Assembly (NCBI RefSeq): GCF_965342175.1
Contig: NZ_CBDRBL010000023.1
Span: 25,566-89,565 of the forward strand
DNA length: 64,000 bases
Direction: 5' to 3'
From: Actinacidiphila sp965342175
Lineage (GTDB): Bacteria > Actinomycetota > Actinomycetes > Streptomycetales > Streptomycetaceae
The first letter of the stretch is position 1, and each line of letters starts with the position of its first letter. Under the pieces are notes generated by a model. It made no database searches. It worked only from the letters and a program-made list of their open reading frames with translations, and had not been told where the DNA came from. The position numbers were made by a program, and so were the translations under genes. Shown here piece by piece: positions 58,543 through 64,000 of the stretch.

Positions 58543-59367
58543 GTGACAGAGCAGACGCCGCAGACCGCCCCCACGGAGCCCGAGCTGACCGGTGTGCGCA
58601 ACTTCCGCGACGTCGGGGGCCTCCCGACGGCCGACGGCCGACGGGTGCGCTACGGGCGGCTCTTCCGCAGCGGGCACCTGGCGCACGCCACCGCCGAGGA
58701 CGCCGGCTACCTCTCCTCCCTCGGCCTGCACACGGTCTTCGACTTCCGCAACGCCGCCGACATGAAGCTGGAGGGCCCGGACGTCGAGCTGCCCGGCGTG
58801 CGACAGGTGAACCTGCCGCTGAGCGACCCCGCCCGGGGCGCCGAGTTCTGGACCACGGTCCGCGACGGCGACGTCTCGGCGCTCCGCGAGATCCTCGGCG
58901 AGGGCCGCGGCACCGCGCGCATGGTCGCGGCCTACCGCCGCATCGTGCTGGAGCGCACCGCCGAGCACACCCGCATGCTGGAGTTGCTCGCCGAGGACGA
59001 GTCGGTGCCGGCACTACTGCACTGCGCGGCGGGCAAGGACCGGGCCGGCACCTCGATCGCCGTGATCCTGCTCGCCCTGGGGGTCGAACGCGCCGCGATC
59101 ATGGAGGACTACCTCAAGAGCAACGAGGCCCACCGCCGCTACCGCATCAGGCGGGGCGCGCACGCCGAACCGGCGAGCACCCCCGAGGTCATGGAGCTGC
59201 TCGGCCCGCTCTTCGACGCGCGCAAGGAGTACCTGGATGCCGCCTTCGACACCATCGAGGAGCACTGGGGCTCGGTGGGCCGCTACCTGGAGAAGGGACT
59301 CGGCCTCACCCTCGCGCGCCGCGAGCGGCTGCGCGCGCTCTTCCTGGACGGCGCGCGGCCGGCCTGA
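58543..59367 (+). CDS. Tyrosine-protein phosphatase (CX5R, Y_phosphatase3 type)
   Basis: 274 residues from GTG 58543 with GAAGGAG 7 nt upstream. NFRDVGGLPTADGRRVRYGRLFRSG and PALLHCAAGKDRAGTSIAVILLALGV (CX5R loop) identify the family; the catalytic loop has Ala-Gly after Arg instead of Thr-Gly. A paralogue is at 502-1323. It would dephosphorylate proteins or phosphoinositide-like compounds in the cytoplasm. It diverges from the SGNH hydrolase gene; TTGACG at 58336-58341 is a possible -35. Confidence 0.88.
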   Translation: MTEQTPQTAPTEPELTGVRNFRDVGGLPTADGRRVRYGRLFRSGHLAHATAEDAGYLSSLGLHTVFDFRNAADMKLEGPDVELPGVRQVNLPLSDPARGAEFWTTVRDGDVSALREILGEGRGTARMVAAYRRIVLERTAEHTRMLELLAEDESVPALLHCAAGKDRAGTSIAVILLALGVERAAIMEDYLKSNEAHRRYRIRRGAHAEPASTPEVMELLGPLFDARKEYLDAAFDTIEEHWGSVGRYLEKGLGLTLARRERLRALFLDGARPA

Positions 59368-59397
59368 CCCGCGGCGTTCTCCGCCTTCGGGCGCGGC

Positions 59398-59523
59398 CTA
59401 CTTGGCCCCCGCCAAGTGGAAGACCAGGAAGAAGAACGCGGCGATGACGTGCACCCCCACCAGGTAGATGAAGGTGCGCACCTTGAAGCCCATGGGGGCC
59501 TTGTCCCGGGAGTCGCCGGACAT
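59398..59523 (-). CDS. Small membrane protein, DUF6126 type
   Basis: 41 residues from ATG 59523. One hydrophobic helix, TFIYLVGVHVIAAFFFLVFHLAG, follows a charged N-terminus (SGDSRDKAPMGFKVR). Such tiny proteins commonly follow XRE-cupin regulators in Streptomyces, as here, where only 14 bp separate them. Function unknown; a membrane partner of the regulator is possible. Confidence 0.7.
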   Translation of the reverse strand: MSGDSRDKAPMGFKVRTFIYLVGVHVIAAFFFLVFHLAGAK

Positions 59524-59537
59524 GGTCAGTCCTCTCG

Positions 59538-60176
59538 TCATGCGCCGTGGGGGCGCGGGGAACGGCCGTCGCCCAGGCACAGCTCCGCCACGGAACTCCG
59601 CAGCAGCGTGTGGACGAACAGCAGATCGACACCGGCCGGCGAGGCCGCCGCGATGCGGTGCGGGGTGAGCGAGTCGAAGTGGGCGCTGTCACCGGGCACC
59701 AGCCGGTGCACGGCCTCCCCGAGGGTGAGCCGCAGCTCGCCCCCGAGGACGTACAGCCACTCCTCGCCGGCGTGGACGCGCACCAGCCCCTCCTGGGGGC
59801 CGGGAGGCACGTGCAGCCGCAGCGCCTGCATGGCCCGCCCGGGGTTTCCGGCCGGCCAGTACGTCCAGCCGCCGGCTTCCGCGGGCGGCACGGCGCCGCC
59901 CCGGACGACGGGGTCGCGCTCGGGTGAGGTCTCGCCGAGCAGGTCCGACACGGTGGTGCCGTAGGTGCGGGCGAGCGTCAGCAGCATGGGCAGGGAAGGC
60001 TGCCGCTGGCCGGTCTCCAACCGGGACAGGTGCGCCGGCGACAGCCCGGCACGGGCGGCGGCCGCCTCCAGGGTCAGCCCGCCCCTGAGGCGCAGGGCGC
60101 CACCGTGGCCCGGGTGATGTGCCAGTCGGGGGGCGACGTCCGGCAGGGGCGCCTCGCCCGCCGAGGGTGTGGTCAT
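59538..60176 (-). CDS. XRE-family regulator with C-terminal cupin
   Basis: 212 residues from ATG 60176. The HTH LTLEAAAARAGLSPAHLSRLETGQRQPSLPMLLTLARTYGTTVSDLL is followed by a cupin with HAGEEWLYVLGGELRLTLGEAVHRLVPGDSAHFDSLTPHRI. The stretch APRL-AHHPGHGG-ALRLRGG before the HTH carries about eight extra residues compared with the usual 'APRLRALRxxRG', a possible small insertion. It lies downstream of, and on the same strand as, the aminotransferase/dxs pair, with a 29-nt palindrome at its promoter. Confidence 0.85.
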   Translation of the reverse strand: MTTPSAGEAPLPDVAPRLAHHPGHGGALRLRGGLTLEAAAARAGLSPAHLSRLETGQRQPSLPMLLTLARTYGTTVSDLLGETSPERDPVVRGGAVPPAEAGGWTYWPAGNPGRAMQALRLHVPPGPQEGLVRVHAGEEWLYVLGGELRLTLGEAVHRLVPGDSAHFDSLTPHRIAAASPAGVDLLFVHTLLRSSVAELCLGDGRSPRPHGA

Positions 60177-60199
60177 GCCTCAGGTATAGACACCGTTCA

Positions 60200-60228
60200 C
60201 CCCGGAGGCAAGAAACTTGCCTCCGGGG
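60200..60228. promoter_or_regulatory. 29-nt palindrome between aminotransferase and XRE-cupin genes
   Basis: Arms CCCCGGAGGCAAG (60200-60212) and CTTGCCTCCGGGG (60216-60228) pair perfectly around AAA. It lies 24 bp before the XRE-cupin start and 48 bp after the aminotransferase stop. It overlaps the -35 region of a likely promoter (TTGCCT, then TCTATA at 60185-60190), so it is probably the regulator's own operator. A Rho-independent terminator for the upstream operon is the alternative; the two roles can coexist. Confidence 0.65.
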
Positions 60229-60275
60229 CAACAGTTGGCGGGGCCATCAAGCGTGGGCCGGGCGGCGGGCCCGGA

Positions 60276-61679
60276 TCAGCGAACCGCGACCGCCTGCTTC
60301 ACCAGTGTCCGCCCGAACTCCCACATCAGGCCACCGCCGCTGTGCGCGTCGTCCATCACGGCGGTGAACGCCGCCACGAAGCGGTCCACCTCCCGCTCCC
60401 CGATGATCAGCGGCGGGATCAGCTTGATCACCTCCAGGTGGTCCCCGGAGACCTGGGTGAGGATACGGTGCCGCTGCAGCAGCGGCACGACCACCATCTG
60501 GGCGAACAGGCCCTTGCGGGCCGCCTGCAGCATCATCCAGCGGCTGCGCAGCCCCAGCGACTTCGGCCTGCCGAACTCGATGCCGATCATCAGGCCCCGG
60601 CCGCGGACCTCGTGCAGCAACTCGTAGCGGTCGACGAGGGCGGTGAGGCGGTCGCGGAGCAGCTCTCCGGTGACCCGGGCGTTGTCGACGACCTTCTCGT
60701 CCTCCATCACCGCGAGGGTGGCCAGCCCCGCGGCCATGGCCTGCGCGTTGGAGCCGAAACTCGCGGAGTGCACCAGCACCCGGTCCATGGAGGAGTAGAC
60801 CTTCTTGAAGATCCACTCCTTGCCGAGGGTGGCGCCCACCGGCACATAGCCGCCCGACAGGGCCTTGGCGACGCACACCAGGTCCGGCTCGACGCCCTCC
60901 TCGTGCTGGTAGGCGAAGAAGTCGCCGGTGCGGCCGAGGCCGGTCTGCACCTCGTCGGCGATGAGCAGCGCCTTGTGCCGGTGCAGCAGCTCCCGCGCCG
61001 CCCGCAGATAACCCGGCGGTGCCGGGTGCACGCCCTTGCCCTGGATCGGTTCGACGATCAGCGCGGCCACGTCGCCCTTGACCAGCTCCCGCTCCAGTGC
61101 CGCGAGATCGCCAAGCGGCACGGGGGTGTCGGGGAGCAGCGGGTCGAAACCCTCGCGGAAACCGCTCTCCCCGCCCACGGACAGCGACCCCGTGGTGAGC
61201 CCGTGGAACGCGTGGTCGCAGAAGAGCACGCGGGGCCGGCCGGTGGCGTAGCGGGCGAACTTCAGGGCCGTCTCGACCGCCTCGGTACCGCTGTTGCCGA
61301 AGAACACCCGGTCCAGGCCCGGCGCGTGCGAGAGCAGCTTCTCCGCGAGCAGCCCGGGCAGCGGCTGGCAGTCGAAGCGGGTCAGGTCCGCCAGCCCGGC
61401 GTCCAGCACATCGTGCAGCGCCTTGCGCACGACCGGATGGTGGCGGCCCAGGCCCATCACCCCGAAGCCGGCGAGCATGTCGAGGTGGTCCCGGCCCTCG
61501 TCGTCCCAGAAGTACGCGCCCTCGGCCCGCTCGTAGACCTTGTCGAAGCCGATGGTGTGCAGCATGCGCGGCAACTGGTGGTTGAGGTACCTGGCGTGCA
61601 GGTCGTAGCGCTCGGCGCCGCGCTCGGCCAGCAGGGTCACCAGGTCGAACCCCTTGGGCTCGGGATCGGGCGGTGTCAT
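60276..61679 (-). CDS. Class III PLP aminotransferase (HpnO-like, hopanoid side-chain)
   Basis: 467 residues from ATG 61679, overlapping the dxs stop (ATGA). Class III features are clear: FFGNSGTEAVETALKFARYAT (phosphate site), HGLTTGSLSVGG, LLIADEVQTGLGRTGDFF (Asp) and the Schiff-base Lys in CVAKALSGGYVPVGA. A similar aminotransferase lies beside dxs in Streptomyces hopanoid clusters, where it is thought to make aminobacteriohopanetriol. Ornithine- or acetylornithine-type activity is the alternative. It is coupled to dxs. Confidence 0.8.
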   Translation of the reverse strand: MTPPDPEPKGFDLVTLLAERGAERYDLHARYLNHQLPRMLHTIGFDKVYERAEGAYFWDDEGRDHLDMLAGFGVMGLGRHHPVVRKALHDVLDAGLADLTRFDCQPLPGLLAEKLLSHAPGLDRVFFGNSGTEAVETALKFARYATGRPRVLFCDHAFHGLTTGSLSVGGESGFREGFDPLLPDTPVPLGDLAALERELVKGDVAALIVEPIQGKGVHPAPPGYLRAARELLHRHKALLIADEVQTGLGRTGDFFAYQHEEGVEPDLVCVAKALSGGYVPVGATLGKEWIFKKVYSSMDRVLVHSASFGSNAQAMAAGLATLAVMEDEKVVDNARVTGELLRDRLTALVDRYELLHEVRGRGLMIGIEFGRPKSLGLRSRWMMLQAARKGLFAQMVVVPLLQRHRILTQVSGDHLEVIKLIPPLIIGEREVDRFVAAFTAVMDDAHSGGGLMWEFGRTLVKQAVAVR

Positions 61680-63748
61680 CGCTCACGGGCCTCTCGTCCG
61701 GGTGCCTCTCGTCGGGGTGCCGGCCGTCCGGGCGCATGTCGTCCGGACGCCGCCTCTCGGTGCTTCTCGTGCGCCCGCTTCCCGCTCGGGTGCACTCCGT
61801 CCTGGTCCTTCCCGCTCGGGTCCTTCCCGCTCGGGTCCTTCCCGTCCATGCCCTTCCCGCCCGGGTGCCCCCCGTCCGACGCGAGACGGTGCAGGGTGGC
61901 CCCGATCCGCCCGGCGATCTCAGCGGGGGTGAGACCGATGTCGGCCAGCACCTCGCCGCGCCTGGCGTGCGGCAGGAACTGCTGCGGGATGCCGAAGTCG
62001 CGGACCGGCACATCGGTCTCCGCGTCCCGGAGGGCCTGTGCGACGGCCGAACCGACGCCCCCGGCCCGCCCGTTGTCCTCGATCACGGCGACCATGCGGT
62101 GCCGGGCGGCGAGCGCGGGCAGCTCCGCGTCGAGCGGCTTGACCCAGCGGGGGTCGACGACCGTGACGCCGACGCCGCGTTCGCGCAGCAGGGCGGCGGC
62201 GGCCAGGGACACCGCGCCGAGGGCGCCCACGGACACCATCAGCACATCCGGCCGGTCGCCGCGGTGCAGGACGTCCATGCCGCCGACCCGGCCGATGGCC
62301 GGCAGGGCCTCGCCGACGGTCTCCTTGGGGAAGCGGACGACGGTGGGCGCGTCGTCGACGTCGATCGCCTCGCGGAGCTGGGCGCGCAGCTGGTCGGCGT
62401 CGCGCGGCGCGGCGATCCGCAGGCCGGGGACGACCTGCAGGATCGACATGTCCCACATGCCGTTGTGGGAGGCGCCGTCGTCGCCGGTGACGCCCGCCCG
62501 GTCGAGCACGAAGGTGACGCCGCACTGGTGCAGCGCCACGTCCATCAGGACCTGGTCGAAGGCGCGGTTGAGGAAGGTCGCGTACACGGCGACCACCGGA
62601 TGCAGGCCGCCCGTCGCCAGGCCCGCCGCCGAGACGGCCGCGTGCTGCTCGGCGATCCCGACGTCGTACACGCGGCGCGGGAAGGCCCTGGCGAACTTCT
62701 CCAGCCCGACCGGCTGGAGCATGGCCGCCGTGATCGCTACGACGTCCGGGCGCTCGGCGCCGATCCTGACCATCTCCTCGGCGAAGACCGACGTCCACTT
62801 CGGGCCGCTCGACGGGGTGAGCGGCTCGCAGGTGAGCGGGTCCATGGCGCCGACGGCGTGGAAGCGGTCGGCCTCGTCGCGCTCGGCGAAGGCGTAGCCG
62901 CGGCCCTTCTCGGTGAGGCAGTGGACGAGGACGGGTCCGTGGAAGCGCCGGGCCCGGCGCAGCGCGGACTCGACGGCGGCGATGTCATGGCCGTCGATCG
63001 GGCCGAGGTACTTCAGGCCCAGGTCCTCGAACATGCCCTGCGGGGCGAAGGCGTCCTTGAACCCCTTCTTGGCGCCGTGCAGGGACTCGTAGAGCGGCTT
63101 GCCGACGACGGGCGTCTGCTGCAGCCTCTGCTTGCCCCAGGCGAGGAAGCGTTCGTAGCCGTCGGTGGTGCGCAGGGTGGCCAGATGATTGGCGAGCCCG
63201 CCGATGGTCGGGGCGTAGGAGCGCTCGTTGTCGTTGACGACGATGATCAGCGGGCGGTCCTTGGCGGCCGCGATGTTGTTCAGCGCCTCCCAGGCCATGC
63301 CCCCGGTGAGCGCGCCGTCACCGGTGACGGCCACGACGTGGTCGCGCCGGCCCAGCACCTGGTTGGCCTTGGCCAGGCCGTCGGCCCAGCCGAGCACCGT
63401 GGAGGCGTGGCTGTTCTCGACGACGTCGTGCTCGGACTCGGCGCGCGAGGGATAGCCGGACAGGCCGCCCTTCCCCCGCAGCTTGGAAAAATCCTGACGT
63501 CCCGTCAGTATTTTGTGCACATAGGACTGGTGACCCGTGTCCCACAGGATACGGTCGGCCGGCGAGTCGAAGACCCGGTGCAGGGCGATCGTCAACTCGA
63601 CCACGCCGAGATTGGGTCCCAGGTGCCCCCCGGTCCTGGCCACGGCTTGGACCAGGAATTCACGGATCTCCCCCGCGAGTTCGCCCAGCCGCTCCGGCGG
63701 AAGGGCCTTCAGATCGCGCGGACCACGGATGTTCTCGAGCAGCGACAC
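61676..63748 (-). CDS. dxs: 1-deoxy-D-xylulose-5-phosphate synthase
   Basis: 690 residues from GTG 63748 with GAGGTGGGAAA upstream. Transketolase-like domains are complete: LWDTGHQSYVHKILTGR, TPP motif VAVTGDGALTGGMAWEALNNI (near residue 140), FEDLGLKYLGPIDGHD, RVYDVGIAEQHAAVSAAGLA and HNGMWDMSIL. It makes DXP from pyruvate and glyceraldehyde 3-phosphate for the MEP route. Family length is about 620-650; the last ~65 residues are a repetitive Lys/Gly/Asp then Arg/Pro/His tail. Probably a second dxs dedicated to hopanoids. Confidence 0.93.
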   Translation of the reverse strand: MSLLENIRGPRDLKALPPERLGELAGEIREFLVQAVARTGGHLGPNLGVVELTIALHRVFDSPADRILWDTGHQSYVHKILTGRQDFSKLRGKGGLSGYPSRAESEHDVVENSHASTVLGWADGLAKANQVLGRRDHVVAVTGDGALTGGMAWEALNNIAAAKDRPLIIVVNDNERSYAPTIGGLANHLATLRTTDGYERFLAWGKQRLQQTPVVGKPLYESLHGAKKGFKDAFAPQGMFEDLGLKYLGPIDGHDIAAVESALRRARRFHGPVLVHCLTEKGRGYAFAERDEADRFHAVGAMDPLTCEPLTPSSGPKWTSVFAEEMVRIGAERPDVVAITAAMLQPVGLEKFARAFPRRVYDVGIAEQHAAVSAAGLATGGLHPVVAVYATFLNRAFDQVLMDVALHQCGVTFVLDRAGVTGDDGASHNGMWDMSILQVVPGLRIAAPRDADQLRAQLREAIDVDDAPTVVRFPKETVGEALPAIGRVGGMDVLHRGDRPDVLMVSVGALGAVSLAAAALLRERGVGVTVVDPRWVKPLDAELPALAARHRMVAVIEDNGRAGGVGSAVAQALRDAETDVPVRDFGIPQQFLPHARRGEVLADIGLTPAEIAGRIGATLHRLASDGGHPGGKGMDGKDPSGKDPSGKDQDGVHPSGKRAHEKHREAASGRHAPGRPAPRREAPGREARER
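61683..61870. repeat. Repetitive 3' end of dxs
   Basis: Short imperfect tandem units such as TCCTTCCCGCTCGGG (three times near 61807-61846) and TCGTCCGGGTGCC-like units (61695-61745) encode the GKDPSGKDPSGKD and PGRPAPRREAPGRE parts of the Dxs tail. They appear to have grown by slippage. Confidence 0.7.
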
Positions 63749-63787
63749 TTTCCCACCTCGCTCCCCTCCAGGGGACTGTTTCGCTTG

Positions 63788-63948
63788 AGAGGCCGTGCGG
63801 ACAGACGGGTCGGCGTCGCGGGTCGACGGCTCTCGCCTGGCGGCGTTGCCCTCGGTCGCCGCAGCTCCGCTGCGTCTCCCATCTCCGCCGTGCCGGACTC
63901 GGCCCTCGACCCGCTGCTTGCTCCACACCGCCTATCCGCGCGGCCTCT
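63788..63948 (+). mobile_element. Palindromic inverted-repeat element, copy C (MITE-like)
   Basis: 161 bp in the gap upstream of dxs, bounded by AGAGGCCGTGCGGACA (63788-63803) and TATCCGCGCGGCCTCT (63933-63948). The internal sequence follows copies A and B, including the central CGCAGC-TCC-GCTGCG hairpin and the right-end CTCCACACCG segment missing from copy A. Its right end provides the TGA (63948-63950) of the next minus-strand gene. Confidence 0.85.
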
Positions 63949-64000
63949 CAGCTGACACTGATCTCGGGTTCTCCAGGCGGCACTCCGTCGGCCTCCATCC
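63948..64000 (-). CDS. C-terminal end of an upstream gene (possibly ispG)
   Basis: The minus strand enters at the right edge and reads MEADGVPPGEPEISVS before TGA 63948-63950. Only 17 codons are visible, so no motif can be judged. In Streptomyces hopanoid clusters the gene before dxs is usually an ispG-type (HMBPP synthase) gene, and an acidic tail ending near this point would suit it; this rests on synteny alone. Confidence 0.35.
   Translation of the reverse strand, partial: MEADGVPPGEPEISVS

Noticed and set aside
61807..61846. Short repeats at the 3' end of dxs as a CRISPR-like array
   Set aside because: They are in-frame coding microrepeats of about 15 bp without spacers.

Overview
The window is about 72-73% G+C by eye, with codon third positions almost all G or C, GTG and TTG starts, many 4-bp stop/start overlaps and putative leaderless promoters. 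Together with the families present (HxlR, CGNR and WhiJ-like XRE regulators, a DUF574 methyltransferase, F420/PPOX enzymes and a hopanoid-type dxs/aminotransferase pair) this points to a Streptomyces chromosome, probably an arm or sub-arm region, since conserved operons alternate with decayed insertion sequences and pseudogenes.

Layout. 1-3840: tail of an NAD-dependent epimerase, a CX5R tyrosine phosphatase, an enoyl-CoA hydratase and a 14-TM drug exporter. 3858-5194: decayed ground with the 3' part of an XRE regulator, an IS5-type transposase fragment and a GNAT gene broken at a GGCGAC microsatellite. 4993-11124: a set of mostly overlapping genes (UPF0104 membrane protein, methyltransferase, glycosyltransferase, PTPS/QueD homologue, MDR dehydrogenase, CDP-alcohol phosphatidyltransferase, RibD-type reductase) resembling the Streptomyces cluster around the PTPS homologue SCO6650. 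11357-14230: YjbR protein, HxlR regulator and an ABC exporter. 14614-14687: tRNA-Pro(GGG). 14868-17594: a YiaA/B membrane protein with a recent 244-bp tandem duplication, SoxR, and a split transketolase pair with a SoxR-like box at its promoter. 18111-23188: an ABC-2 exporter operon ending in a large beta-propeller/phosphoesterase. 23550-28777: IS630 relic, aldo/keto reductase, and a hydrolase-TM-ABC ATPase fusion with its permease. 29758-39683: MBL hydrolase, PPOX protein, GNAT, site-2 protease, ATP-dependent DNA ligase, MDR reductase, CGNR regulator, macro-domain protein and NUDIX protein. 39820-44052: an orphan DnaK, a broken TetR gene, a small ORF, AroQ and pirin. 44053-46100: decayed DNA. 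46127-54902: PfkB kinase, a DUF6745 pair, and the six-gene STM4015/4015/4014/4013/4012/4011 operon. 54935-60176: DUF574 methyltransferase, WhiJ-like XRE regulator, anti-sigma-type ATPase, SGNH hydrolase, a second tyrosine phosphatase, and DUF6126/XRE-cupin. 60276-64000: aminotransferase and dxs, the edge of what looks like a hopanoid cluster.

The most interesting system is the STM4011-4015 locus. It packs a HemW-like radical SAM protein, a second radical SAM protein with extra C-terminal cysteines, a RimK-like ATP-grasp protein, an alkaline-phosphatase-superfamily hydrolase and two tandem leucine-rich proteins into one translationally coupled operon of unknown function. Second is a roughly 150-160-bp palindromic, inverted-repeat-bounded element present three times (17961, 44978, 63788), which looks like a non-autonomous mobile element. 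In two copies its terminal repeat carries the stop codon of the adjacent gene.

Functions are family assignments made by eye from motifs. No database search was run.
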